A stretch of 64,000 nt of DNA from Saccharopolyspora shandongensis (GTDB lineage Bacteria; Actinomycetota; Actinomycetes; Mycobacteriales; Pseudonocardiaceae). The stretch's first letter is position 1; the number at the start of each line of letters is the position of its first letter. A program made the position numbers and the translations under genes. Positions 25,817 through 34,726 of this stretch are shown in pieces. The stretch spans positions 186,001 to 250,000 of the forward strand of contig NZ_FNOK01000006.1 of the NCBI RefSeq assembly GCF_900106995.1, given 5' to 3'. The notes under the pieces are model-generated. The model ran no database searches. It was not told the DNA's origin and was given only the letters and a program-made list of their open reading frames with translations.

Positions 25817-27154
25817 GTGGCTCAGCCAACGTCGCCGGTCCAGCGCGGCCGCGTGTCTAGGGTGCTTTCCTCGCTGTTCGTCCAGGTGCTCATCGCAGCC
25901 GTCATCGGCATCGCCGTCGGCCACTTCTGGCCCGAGTTCGGCGGCGCCCTCAAACCGATCGGCGACGGGTTCATCCGGCTGATCAAGATGGTGATCGCGC
26001 CGCTGATCTTCTGCGTGGTCGTGGTCGGCATCGCCAAGGCCGGCGACATGCGGTCGGTCGGGCGGATCGGGCTCAAGGCGCTGATCTACTTCGAGGTGGT
26101 CACCACCGCCGCCCTCGCCCTCGGCCTCGTCGCCGGGAACCTCGTCCAGCCCGGCGCGGGGCTGAACATCGACCCGGCGACGCTGGACGCCTCCGGCGTC
26201 ACCGCCAAGACGCACGGCGAGCAGATGCCCGGCCCGGCCGAGTTCGTGCTGCACATGATCCCGGAGAGCGCGGTGGCGGCCTTCGCCGACAACGAGCTGC
26301 TGCAGGTGCTGCTGCTGGCGGTGCTGTTCGCCGCCGGGCTGCTGCACATCGGGATCGGGCGCGCACCGCAGGTGTTCGCCTTCATCGAGCAGACCGGCGA
26401 GATCATCTTCAAGATCATCGGCTACGTGATGCGGCTGGCCCCGATCGCCGTGTTCGGTTCGATGGCCTACCTCATCGGCCAGTACGGGCTGTCGTCGCTG
26501 AGCACCTACGCCACCCTGATCGGCGCCTGCTACGGCGCGGCACTGCTGTTCTGCGTCGTGCTCGGCGTGCTGCTCAAGGCGTTCACCGGCTTGAGCATCC
26601 TGAAGTTCCTGCGCTACACGCGGGAGGAATTCGCGCTGGCCGTGGGCACCGCGTCCAGCGAGGTCGTGATGCCGCGGATCATGGAGAAGCTCGAACGCGC
26701 GGGCTGCCGCCGGGAAGCGGTCGGCCTGGTCATCCCGACCGGGTACTCGTTCAACCTCGACGGCGCGTCCATCTACCTGTCGCTGGCGACGCTGTTCATG
26801 GCGCAGGCCGTCGGCGTGGACCTCACCATCGGGCAGCAGATCACCGTGGTGCTGGTGCTGATCCTCACCTCCAAGGGCATGGCAGGCATCCCCGGCTCGG
26901 CGTTCATCGCGCTGTCCGCGACGGCCTCGGCGGTCGGCGTCATCCCGGTGGCCGCGGTCGCCCTGATGCTCGGCGCGGACCGGATCATGGACACCATGCG
27001 GGTGGTGACCAACCTGCTGGGCAACTGCGTGGCGACGTTCATCGTGTCCAAGTGGGACGGAGCGCTCGATCGCGACCGGGCCGTCGCCACCCTCGCCGAC
27101 CCGGCGTCCGCTCCCCCGCTCCGCCGCGAGGAGGACGAACCCGCCAAGGCCTGA
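25817..27154 (+). CDS. dctA: C4-dicarboxylate:cation symporter (DctA-like, DAACS family)
   Basis: This 445-aa protein carries the glutamate/C4-dicarboxylate carrier signature: [20 protein letters not shown], the serine-rich loop [40 protein letters not shown] with the NxDG substrate motif, and [19 protein letters not shown]. It imports succinate, fumarate or malate with protons or sodium across the inner membrane. GTG 25817 has GGGAGGAC upstream; an in-frame TTG at 25796 lacks a site. A palindrome overlaps the probable promoter, and a hairpin follows the gene, so it is a single-gene unit. Confidence 0.92.
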   Translation: MAQPTSPVQRGRVSRVLSSLFVQVLIAAVIGIAVGHFWPEFGGALKPIGDGFIRLIKMVIAPLIFCVVVVGIAKAGDMRSVGRIGLKALIYFEVVTTAALALGLVAGNLVQPGAGLNIDPATLDASGVTAKTHGEQMPGPAEFVLHMIPESAVAAFADNELLQVLLLAVLFAAGLLHIGIGRAPQVFAFIEQTGEIIFKIIGYVMRLAPIAVFGSMAYLIGQYGLSSLSTYATLIGACYGAALLFCVVLGVLLKAFTGLSILKFLRYTREEFALAVGTASSEVVMPRIMEKLERAGCRREAVGLVIPTGYSFNLDGASIYLSLATLFMAQAVGVDLTIGQQITVVLVLILTSKGMAGIPGSAFIALSATASAVGVIPVAAVALMLGADRIMDTMRVVTNLLGNCVATFIVSKWDGALDRDRAVATLADPASAPPLRREEDEPAKA

Positions 27155-27166
27155 CCCGCCGTCGTC

Positions 27167-27195
27167 GCCCGCGCCGGACGCGTGTCGGCGCGGGC
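27167..27195. terminator. Hairpin terminator after dctA
   Basis: GCCCGCGCCG (27167-27176) and CGGCGCGGGC (27186-27195) form a perfect 10-bp stem with a 9-nt loop, 12 bp past the dctA stop. Confidence 0.75.
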
Positions 27196-27236
27196 TCCGG
27201 TGGGTATTGCCGGGTCGAGCGACGCGGGAGGTCCGG

Positions 27237-28649
27237 GTGGAACTCGTCGAGGAGACGCCGTACCGGTTCCGGATCGAACGGCACGGCGAGATGCGCGTGC
27301 CGGGGGTCGTCTTCGCCTCGCAGCGGTTGCTGCCGCCGAAGGGCGATGGCGCGCTCGACCAGGTCGTGAACGTGGCGACGCTGCCCGGCATCGTCGGCGC
27401 GTCCTACGCGATGCCGGACATGCACTGGGGCTACGGGTTCCCGATCGGCGGCGTCGCGGCCACCGATGTGCTCGCCGGCGGCGTCGTCTCGCCCGGCGGT
27501 GTCGGCTTCGACATCTCCTGCGGGGTGCGGCTGCTGGCCGCCGAGCTGGACCGGTCGGACTTCCGCCGCGCGGCGGAGCGGATCATGAACGGGCTCAGCC
27601 GGGCGACGCCTCGCGGGGCGGGTCGCGGCGCGGTGTGGGAACTGCCCCGCGAAGGTCTTGAACGAGTGCTGGAAGAGGGGGCGCACTACGCCGTCGCGCG
27701 GGGGCGCGGCACGCCGCGCGACCTGGAGCGCTGCGAGGACGGCGGCGTGATGGCCGACGCGGAGCCGGGGCGGGTGAGCGCGCGGGCGCGGGACCGCGGC
27801 CTGGGGCAGCTCGGCAGCCTGGGTTCCGGCAACCACTTCCTGGAGGTCCAGGCCGTCGCCGAGATCTACGACGAGGGCATCGCCGGGGTGTTCGGGCTCC
27901 GCCTCGACCAGCTGTGCGTGATGATCCACTGCGGGTCGCGCGGGCTGGGCCACCAGATCTGCACCGACCACCTGCGGAGCATGGACGAGAGCATGGCCGA
28001 CCACGGCCTGGTCGTGCCCGATCGGCAGCTGGCCTGCACGCCGGTCGATTCGCCGGCCGGCCGCGCCTACCTCGGCGCGATGGCGGCCGCGGCGAACTAC
28101 GCCCGCGCGAACCGCCACGTGCTCGGCGTGGCCGCCGGCGACGTGCTGGAAAAGGTGACCGGCTGCGGTCTCGACCTCGTCTACGACATCTCGCACAACC
28201 TCGCCAAGATCGAGGCGCACGAGGTTGCGGGCCGGCGGCGAACGCTGTGCGTCCACCGCAAGGGCGCCACGCGGGCGCTGCCGCCCGGACACCCGGAACT
28301 GCCGCCGGGCCTGCGGGAAGCGGGGCAGCCGGTGCTGATCCCCGGCTCGATGGGCACCGCGTCCTACGTGCTCGCGGGAGTGCCGACCGGCGACGCGTTC
28401 TTCTCGACGTGCCACGGCGCGGGGCGCACGCTGAGCCGCCACCAGGCGGTCCGCACCATCGATGCCCACCGGCTGCGCCGCGACCTGGAGCACGACGGCA
28501 TCGTCGTGCGCGGCAGCTCCGCTCGCGGGCTGGCCGAGGAGGCGCCGACCGCCTACAAGGACGTCGACGCGGTCGTCGCCGTCGCCGAAGGAGCCGGGTT
28601 GTGCCGCCGGATCGCCCGGCTCGTGCCGCTGGGCGTGGTGAAGGGGTGA
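27237..28649 (+). CDS. rtcB: RNA-splicing ligase RtcB
   Basis: This 470-aa ligase joins RNA 2',3'-cyclic phosphate or 3'-phosphate ends to 5'-OH ends with GTP and manganese. The metal and guanylate site is visible: [26 protein letters not shown] (Cys95), [20 protein letters not shown] and [14 protein letters not shown], where the last His is the guanylylated residue. GTG 27237 with GGGAGG 5 nt upstream is the best start. The stop codon overlaps the archease start, so ligase and activator are translationally coupled. No RtcA or RtcR is present. Confidence 0.93.
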   Translation: MELVEETPYRFRIERHGEMRVPGVVFASQRLLPPKGDGALDQVVNVATLPGIVGASYAMPDMHWGYGFPIGGVAATDVLAGGVVSPGGVGFDISCGVRLLAAELDRSDFRRAAERIMNGLSRATPRGAGRGAVWELPREGLERVLEEGAHYAVARGRGTPRDLERCEDGGVMADAEPGRVSARARDRGLGQLGSLGSGNHFLEVQAVAEIYDEGIAGVFGLRLDQLCVMIHCGSRGLGHQICTDHLRSMDESMADHGLVVPDRQLACTPVDSPAGRAYLGAMAAAANYARANRHVLGVAAGDVLEKVTGCGLDLVYDISHNLAKIEAHEVAGRRRTLCVHRKGATRALPPGHPELPPGLREAGQPVLIPGSMGTASYVLAGVPTGDAFFSTCHGAGRTLSRHQAVRTIDAHRLRRDLEHDGIVVRGSSARGLAEEAPTAYKDVDAVVAVAEGAGLCRRIARLVPLGVVKG

Positions 28650-29056
28650 CCGGCGGCTTCCGCTTCCTGCCGCACACCGCCGACATCCGGTTCGAGGCGT
28701 GGGGCCCGACGCGGGACGACTGCCTCACCGCGGCGGCCCGTGCTCTGGTGTCGTCCTTCGCCGAATTTCCGGCGGGCGCACCGGAAAGCACCAGAACCGC
28801 CGACCTCGCCGGCACCGACGAGCAGCTCCTGCTCTCGGTGCTCGACGAGATCATCTACCTGCTCGACGCCGAGGGCGTGCTGCCGGTGGACATCGGCGTC
28901 GCGCCGACGCCCACCGGAATCGCGCTGGAACTGGGCGTTGTCGCCGTGGCGCGGGCGGAGATCGTCGGCGCGACGCCCAAAGCCGTTGCGCTGCACGGCC
29001 TGCACATCGGCCACGACGACCGGGGCTGGCGTTGCGCCGCGACGGTCGACGTCTGA
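28646..29056 (+). CDS. Archease, RtcB activator
   Basis: This 136-aa protein begins [20 protein letters not shown], the archease signature with the metal-binding Asp. Later segments are [17 protein letters not shown] and [18 protein letters not shown]. Archease accelerates RtcB guanylylation and multiple turnover. The GTG start overlaps the rtcB stop by 4 bp, confirming one operon. It converges with the metallo-hydrolase gene, 3 bp away, with no room for a separate terminator. Confidence 0.9.
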   Translation: MTGGFRFLPHTADIRFEAWGPTRDDCLTAAARALVSSFAEFPAGAPESTRTADLAGTDEQLLLSVLDEIIYLLDAEGVLPVDIGVAPTPTGIALELGVVAVARAEIVGATPKAVALHGLHIGHDDRGWRCAATVDV

Positions 29057-29059
29057 GCC

Positions 29060-29854
29060 TCAGTCCGCGGAGGCGAAGCGGAGGTAGCGGGCGGCGGAGC
29101 GCTGGAGGATCTCGTGCGCGCCGGTGGGGATCACCGTGTCCCACCACGCGCCGTAGAGCGCGTCGAAGCGGTAGGGCTCGAGGATCTCCGCGGCGCGGCG
29201 GACGACGCTGGGGCGTTCCGGGATCAGGTTCGGGTAGCTGTACATGAAGGCCACGTGCTCGCGGTCCGGGATGACCTGCACGATGTCGCCGGTGAACAGC
29301 TTCCCGTCGCCGTGGTCCCAGTGCAGCACCGTGCCGCCGGCGAAGTGCACGCCGAGGTTGATCAGGGTGAGCCCGGGCGCGAGCTCGCTGGTGGTGCCCT
29401 CCCACAACCGGATCGACGGGTCCGGGCGGCCGATCCACTGCTGGTCGTTCGCGTGCAGGTGCACCGGCACGTCGAAGGTGCGGGCCCACTCGACCATCGT
29501 GGTGTAGTAGTGCGGGTGGCTGATCGCGATGCCGATCAGGCCGCCGAGGTCGTTGATGGTGCCGATGATCTCGTCGTCCAAATAGGACACGCAGTCCCAG
29601 AGCACGTTGCCCGCTTCGGTGCGCAGCAGCAGCGCCCGCTGGCCGATGGCGAACCTCGGCTCACTGCCGATCCCGAGCACCTCGCCCTGCTCGCGGATCA
29701 GCGCGGTGCGCCCGTCCGCGCGCACACCCGCGAGGTCCGTCCACTGCTGACCGCCCGGCGGCACGTACTGGCGTTCGTCCTCGCAGATCGGGCAGTCCGG
29801 CCGGGGCTGGGCGTACTGCGTGCCGCAGGTGGCGCAGATCGGCATCGCGGTCAT
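29060..29854 (-). CDS. Metallo-beta-lactamase-fold hydrolase with N-terminal zinc ribbon
   Basis: This 264-aa protein starts with a rubredoxin-like zinc ribbon (CATCGTQYAQPRPDCPIC). A beta-lactamase-fold domain follows with ISHPHYYTTMVEWARTF in place of the usual HxHxDH, then HFAGGTVLHW and LFTGDIVQVIPDREHV. The third residue pair of the metal motif is altered, so metal use or chemistry may differ from classical members. Start ATG 29854 gives the complete ribbon. It lies 43 bp downstream of the MaoC gene on the same strand and is probably co-transcribed. The substrate is unknown. Confidence 0.8.
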   Translation of the reverse strand: MTAMPICATCGTQYAQPRPDCPICEDERQYVPPGGQQWTDLAGVRADGRTALIREQGEVLGIGSEPRFAIGQRALLLRTEAGNVLWDCVSYLDDEIIGTINDLGGLIGIAISHPHYYTTMVEWARTFDVPVHLHANDQQWIGRPDPSIRLWEGTTSELAPGLTLINLGVHFAGGTVLHWDHGDGKLFTGDIVQVIPDREHVAFMYSYPNLIPERPSVVRRAAEILEPYRFDALYGAWWDTVIPTGAHEILQRSAARYLRFASAD

Positions 29855-29897
29855 GGTCGTGGCGGTCCCTTCGTCCTCTGACGTGCGAGCAGTCAGG

Positions 29898-30335
29898 TTA
29901 CCCCGCGGTATCCGCCGCGCGGGCCGGAAAATCCGGCGGCACCGCCACCACCGCGTCGCCCCGCAGGGTCACCGTCCCGTCGGCTAGCACGACCGCCAGG
30001 TCCAGGTGCGCGCGGCGCTCGCCGTCGACGTCCTCGATCCCGGTGACCTCGCCGGTGCAGGTCGGCCGGCCGTGCACCGGGGTGATCGCGACGAAGCGCA
30101 CCGAGAACGACCGCAGCGCCGACTGAGGCATCCACCCGGTCAGCAGCCTCCCGAGGTAGGCCATCGACAGCATGCCGTGGGCGAAGACGTCGTCGAAGCC
30201 CGCGCTGCGCGCGTTGTCCAGGTCGATGTGGATCGGGTTGTGGTCGCCGGAGGCCCCCGCGAACAGCGCGAGCGCGGCGCGGCTGATGGGCGGCAGGCTC
30301 AGGGGCGGCAGCTCGACGGTCGTTTCCTCGGCCAT
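29898..30335 (-). CDS. MaoC-type (R)-hydratase/dehydratase-like protein
   Basis: This 145-aa single hot-dog domain has FAGASGDHNPIHIDLDNARS with the Asp-His catalytic pair of R-specific enoyl-CoA hydratases, and then GFDDVFAHGMLSMAYLGRLL. Its length equals that of small MaoC proteins used in fatty acid or polyketide-related chemistry. ATG 30335 is chosen over an upstream ATG because translation there adds only MMGG. It diverges from FAD monooxygenase 2, sharing the region with the triple 11-bp repeat. Confidence 0.85.
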   Translation of the reverse strand: MAEETTVELPPLSLPPISRAALALFAGASGDHNPIHIDLDNARSAGFDDVFAHGMLSMAYLGRLLTGWMPQSALRSFSVRFVAITPVHGRPTCTGEVTGIEDVDGERRAHLDLAVVLADGTVTLRGDAVVAVPPDFPARAADTAG

Positions 30336-30365
30336 GCCGCCCATCATCCGCCACCGCGCACCGGG

Positions 30366-30395
30366 CCGTCAGCCTCCGGTCAGCGTGCGGTCAGC
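30366..30395. promoter_or_regulatory. Triple direct repeat with 11-bp period (SARP box)
   Basis: (C)(C/G)GTCAGC occurs at 30366-30373, 30377-30384 and 30388-30395, with start points exactly 11 bp apart. SARP activators bind heptamer repeats with this period on one DNA face. The array lies 52 bp before FAD monooxygenase 2, whose 3' neighbour is the second AfsR-like gene. Confidence 0.65.
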
Positions 30396-30447
30396 GCCGC
30401 GCCCGAAGCTCTGCTCCATCAACCGGACGACAGAGCAGGGAGCAGCG

Positions 30448-31608
30448 ATGCACAACGAGAACATCCTCATCTCCGGGGCGGGAATCGCCGGGCCGGCGCT
30501 GGCGCACTGGCTGCGCCGCTACGGTTTCCGGCCGACCATCGTCGAACGCGCCCCGGCGCTGCGCGAAGGCGGGCAGGCCGTCGACTTCCGCGGCACCGCG
30601 CACCTGACCGTCCTGCGCCGCATGGGCATCCTCGACGAGGTGCGCCGCAGGCAGACCGAGCGCACCAAGATGGTGGCGATCGACGCCGCCGGGCGCCCGC
30701 GGGCGACGCTGCCCGCGGAGTTCGCCGGCGGCGAGGTCGAGATCCTGCGCGGCGACCTCGCCGCCCTCCTCCACGACCTGACCCGCGACGACACCGAATA
30801 CGTCTTCGGCGACTGGATCACCTCGCTGACCGAGACCGCCGACGGGGTGCGGGTGACGTTCGACAAGGCGCCGCCGCGCACCTTCGACCTCGTCGTGGGC
30901 GCCGACGGCCTGCACTCCGGCGTGCGGGCGCTGGCCTTCGGCCCCGAGGAGCGGTTCCGGCGGTTCCTGGGCTACTACATCGCCGGGTTCGGCGTCCCCG
31001 AACGGCTGCAGACGCCGGGCGAGGTCCGGATGTACAGCGAGCCGGGACGGATGATCAGCCCCGGGCTGGCCGTGTTCGCCTCCGCCGAGCTGAACTACGA
31101 CCGCCACGACACCGCGCAGCAGAAGAAGCTGGTCGCCGACGCCTGCCACGGGATGGGCTGGCGGGCACCGGAGATCCTCGAGGCGATGTGGGCGGCGCCC
31201 GACTTCTACTTCGACCCGATCGCCCAGATCCACATCGACCGCTTCACCACGGGCCGCGTCGCGCTGCTCGGCGACGCCGGCTACGGCGCCACCCTCGGCG
31301 GGCTGGGCGCGGGCCAGGCCCTGGTCACGGCCTACGTGCTGGCGGGCGAGCTGGCCGCGGCGGGCGGCGACCACCGCGCCGCATTCGCCCGCTACGAGCA
31401 CCAGATCAAGGACTACGCGCGGGGGTGCCAGAAGATCTCGGGCAATGCCGGGCCGTTCATGGCACCTGCCACGCCGGCGAAGATCCGGCAGCGCAACCTC
31501 ATGTACCGGCTGTTGTCGCTGCCGGCCATGGCGAAGCCGATGAACAAGATCACCACGAAGGCCGCGAATGCGATCCGCCTCGCCGACTACTCGCGGTTTC
31601 TTCGGTGA
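30448..31608 (+). CDS. FAD-dependent monooxygenase (TetX-like) (2)
   Basis: This 386-aa class A flavoprotein has GAGIAG at residue 10, the DG motif LVVGADGLHSGVRALAFG, and the GD motif GRVALLGDAGYGATLGGLGAG. It lacks the thioredoxin-like tail of monooxygenase 1 and matches the shorter TetX or PHBH-like group that hydroxylates aromatic compounds or inactivates antibiotics. ATG 30448 has AGGGAGC upstream. Its last 59 bp overlap, antisense, the end of the AfsR-like gene. The upstream triple repeat suggests control by that or the other SARP. The substrate is unknown. Confidence 0.9.
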   Translation: MHNENILISGAGIAGPALAHWLRRYGFRPTIVERAPALREGGQAVDFRGTAHLTVLRRMGILDEVRRRQTERTKMVAIDAAGRPRATLPAEFAGGEVEILRGDLAALLHDLTRDDTEYVFGDWITSLTETADGVRVTFDKAPPRTFDLVVGADGLHSGVRALAFGPEERFRRFLGYYIAGFGVPERLQTPGEVRMYSEPGRMISPGLAVFASAELNYDRHDTAQQKKLVADACHGMGWRAPEILEAMWAAPDFYFDPIAQIHIDRFTTGRVALLGDAGYGATLGGLGAGQALVTAYVLAGELAAAGGDHRAAFARYEHQIKDYARGCQKISGNAGPFMAPATPAKIRQRNLMYRLLSLPAMAKPMNKITTKAANAIRLADYSRFLR

Positions 31609-34600
31609 GCAGCTCGATCGCCCGCTCGTAGCCGAGCGCAGCGCCCCGGTCGAAGGCCGCGCCGAACTCCTCGCCCGGGGCGCGCTCCAGGGTGCGGCCT
31701 TGGAGGGACGTCGCGATGCCCATCAGCAGCGCGGCGCTCTCGCCATCGCCGTCGAGCGCTGCCAGACCGGCGAGTCCCTCCACCGCCGTTGCCAAGACCG
31801 GCATCGTCCGGTTGGCCAGCGCCGCCGCCACGGCGGTGCGGTGGTGCTCCGCCGCCCGCGCCAGGTCGCCGTCGACCTCGGCGAGCCTGCCCAGCGCGGT
31901 GTGCACGGTCGCGCGGACGGCGGCGTTGGTCCAGTCCCGCGTGCAGGCCTCCAACGCCTGGTCGCACCACTCCCGGGCCGTGGCGAACTCGCCGCGCAGC
32001 CGGGCGATCTCGCCGAGGCCGAGCCGCGCCGCCGCCAGCACCGACGGGAGTCCGGTTACGCGGGCCAGCGCCATCGCCCGCCCGTAGTCGGCTTCCGCCG
32101 CCGCGAGGTCACCGGTGCCCAGCAGGCGATCGGCCCGCCGGCAGCGGAGATCGGCCGAGTCCTCGCGAGCGCCGAGCTGGTCGACGAGTTCCAGTGCCTC
32201 GTCGGTCAGCGACAGCGCTTCGGCCGACGCTCCGCGCGCGTCCGCCAGCATCGCCAGCCCGTCGAGCGCCTGCGCCATCCCCCACCGCTCGCCCAGCTCG
32301 CGGAACGTCGCGAGCGACCTGGCGACCTCGCGTTCGGCCGCGGCCAGGTCGCCGTGCACCAGCCAGCGGGAGAAGCCGTCGCCGAACCCGATGATCGCCC
32401 GCACCCACGGGTCGGCGGCCGCGCGGATCTGCTCCTCCCCCGGATGGCTCGGCGCACCCCGTCCCGGTGGCCCGGCGAACACCGCCCAGGCCGACAGCAC
32501 GAACGGCTGCCGCACCGGTGCGTCCAGGCCGTTCATGATCTCCTCCGCGCGCCGGACGTGGCGCTCCAGCCGCGGTGCGGCGCCGGTGGACACGGCGTGC
32601 AGCACGCAGAGGACGTATTCCTCGGCGAGCTGCGGCGGATCGGTGCCGATCAGCTCCAGCAGTTCCGCGGTCAGCGGGGCGATGTCGCTGCGCACCCCGT
32701 GCAGGTACCAGTAGCCGGACAGCGCGCCGATCAGCCGCAGGGCCAGCTCGGGATCGTCGCGGACCGCCCACTGCAGCGCAGCGGTCGTGTTGGCGTGCTC
32801 GCCGCGCAGCGCCTCCAGCCATTCGAGCTGCTCGCCGCGCCGCAGGTGCGGGTCGGCGGCGCGGGCCAGCTCGAGGAAGTATTCCGCGTGGGCGCGGGAG
32901 ATCCGGGCGCGCTCCCCGGCCTCATCGAGCCGCTCGGCGCCGAACGCGCGGATCGTGTCCAGCATGCGGTAGCGCCCGCGCCCGGTGACCAGCGACTTGT
33001 CGACCAGACCGGCCAGCAGCTCGTCGGCGGCGTCCGGTGGGAGCCCGCAGACCTCCGCCGCGGACCGCGCGGACGCGCCACCGGCGAACACCGTCAGGCG
33101 GCGGGCCAGGCGTTGCTCGTCCGCGTCGAGGAGGTCCCAGCTCCACTGCACGACCGCCCGCAGGCTCCGGTGCCTCGGGGCGCCGGCGCGATTTCCGCGT
33201 GACAGCAAGGAGAATCCGGTGTCGGACAGCCGTGCCTCGATGTCGTCGAGGCGCAACGAGCGCAGCCGGGCGGCGGCGAGCTCGATCGCCAGCGGCAACC
33301 CGTCCAGCGCGGCGCAGACGCGGATCACCTGGCCGGCGGTGTCCTCGGTAAGCCGGAACTCGGCGTCGACCGCCGTCGCGCGGTCGACGAACAAGCGCAC
33401 CGCGGGGAACGCCAACGCCTCGCCCGGCGCGGCGGCCGGTTCCGGGACCGGCAGCGGGCCCAGCGGGCACAGCGCTTCGCCGGTGATGCCCAGCGCCTCC
33501 CGGCTCGTCGCCAGGACCCGCAGGCCGGGGCAACCGGCCAGCAGCCGGTGCACCAGGTCGATGACATCGGCGACGAGGTGTTCGCAGTTGTCCAAGAGCA
33601 GCAGCACATCGCGGTCCGCGAGCGCTTCGAGCAGCCGCTGCACCGGCGCCACCGGCAGCGTCTCGCGCAAGCCGAGGGAGGTCAGCACCGCCCGCGGCAG
33701 CTGGCTGCCGTCGCGCAGCTGGCTCAGGTCGGCGAACGCGACCTCGCCGGCATGCCGGGCGGCGGCCTCCAGCGCGATCCGGGTCTTGCCCGCACCGCCC
33801 GGCCCGAGCACGGTCACCAGCCTGGCCGACGCGAGCAGCTCGCCGATCCGGGCGAGTTCCAGACCGCGGCCGACGAAACCGGTCAACGGCACCGGAACCC
33901 GCGCCGCCGGCGGTTCGTCGGCGCGCAACAGCGCGAGGTGCAGCTCGGACAGTTCCGAAGAAGGGTCGGCGCCGAGTTCGTCCGCGAGGACCTGCCGGAC
34001 AGCGGCGAACTCCGCCAACGCCTCGGCGTTGCGGCCCTCCGCGTGCAACGCGCGCATCAGCAGCCCGCGCAGCCGCTCGCGCAGCGGATGCGCGTTCGCC
34101 TCGGCGCGCAGCTCCGCCACGTCGGTGGTGCCGAGCTCCAGCCGCGCTTCGGCCCGGTCCTCGATCGCGGTGAGCCGCGCTTCGTCCAGCCGCGTGATCT
34201 GCTGCGCGGCGAACGGCTCCTCGGCGACGTCCGCCAGCGCCGGGCCGCGCCAGAGCGCGAGGGCTTCGTCCAGCAGCGCCACCCGCTCGCCGGGCGCGGC
34301 GGCCTGCCTGGCGGCGTCGGTGAGGCGGGCGAAGCGGTGCGCGTCGACTTCGTCGGGGTCGACCACCAGCCGGTATCCCGCCGGGTGGAACTCGACCGCC
34401 GCCGCCGAGCCGGTCTCCCGGAGCTTGCGGCGCAGCCGCGACACCTGCGCCTGCAGCGCGTTGCCCGCGTCGTTCGGCGGCCGCTGCCCGTAGAGGCCGC
34501 CGACCAGCCGTTCCGACGGGACGATCCGGCCCGCGTCGAGCAGCAGCAACGTCAGCAGGGCGCGCGTTCGCGGCGCGTCCACGCCCCGGGTCACCCCGTC

Positions 34601-34660
34601 CGGACCGCGCATCTCGACCGAACCCAGGATGCCGAACAGCACGCGAAGATTCTCGCTCAC
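31550..34660 (-). CDS. AfsR-like SARP regulator with NB-ARC and TPR regions (2)
   Basis: This 1036-aa protein is a paralogue of regulator 1. It has an OmpR-type winged helix (about residues 5-100, with NALQAQVSRLRRKL), a bacterial activation domain (about 105-245), Walker A GPGGAGKTRI at 286 and Walker B LLLLDNCEHL. A TPR-like helical half runs to the C-terminus. GTG 34660 is the annotated start; an in-frame GTG at 34642 is the alternative. It converges on FAD monooxygenase 2 and diverges from the PAP2-kinase fusion. The likely targets are its own locus and the oxygenase promoter with the 11-bp repeats. Confidence 0.9.
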   Translation of the reverse strand: MSENLRVLFGILGSVEMRGPDGVTRGVDAPRTRALLTLLLLDAGRIVPSERLVGGLYGQRPPNDAGNALQAQVSRLRRKLRETGSAAAVEFHPAGYRLVVDPDEVDAHRFARLTDAARQAAAPGERVALLDEALALWRGPALADVAEEPFAAQQITRLDEARLTAIEDRAEARLELGTTDVAELRAEANAHPLRERLRGLLMRALHAEGRNAEALAEFAAVRQVLADELGADPSSELSELHLALLRADEPPAARVPVPLTGFVGRGLELARIGELLASARLVTVLGPGGAGKTRIALEAAARHAGEVAFADLSQLRDGSQLPRAVLTSLGLRETLPVAPVQRLLEALADRDVLLLLDNCEHLVADVIDLVHRLLAGCPGLRVLATSREALGITGEALCPLGPLPVPEPAAAPGEALAFPAVRLFVDRATAVDAEFRLTEDTAGQVIRVCAALDGLPLAIELAAARLRSLRLDDIEARLSDTGFSLLSRGNRAGAPRHRSLRAVVQWSWDLLDADEQRLARRLTVFAGGASARSAAEVCGLPPDAADELLAGLVDKSLVTGRGRYRMLDTIRAFGAERLDEAGERARISRAHAEYFLELARAADPHLRRGEQLEWLEALRGEHANTTAALQWAVRDDPELALRLIGALSGYWYLHGVRSDIAPLTAELLELIGTDPPQLAEEYVLCVLHAVSTGAAPRLERHVRRAEEIMNGLDAPVRQPFVLSAWAVFAGPPGRGAPSHPGEEQIRAAADPWVRAIIGFGDGFSRWLVHGDLAAAEREVARSLATFRELGERWGMAQALDGLAMLADARGASAEALSLTDEALELVDQLGAREDSADLRCRRADRLLGTGDLAAAEADYGRAMALARVTGLPSVLAAARLGLGEIARLRGEFATAREWCDQALEACTRDWTNAAVRATVHTALGRLAEVDGDLARAAEHHRTAVAAALANRTMPVLATAVEGLAGLAALDGDGESAALLMGIATSLQGRTLERAPGEEFGAAFDRGAALGYERAIELLTEETASSRRGGSHSRPSW

Positions 34661-34726
34661 CCGGAATCGCGGCGTTCGAACGGGCGGTCGTGGACAATCC
34701 GGGGCAGCACACGCGAAGGCAGGGGC

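Noticed and set aside
34673..34682. CGTTCGAACG palindrome between AfsR-like gene 2 and the PAP2-kinase gene
   Set aside because: A 10-bp palindrome of common CG steps is expected by chance here, and no repeat with 11-bp spacing accompanies it.
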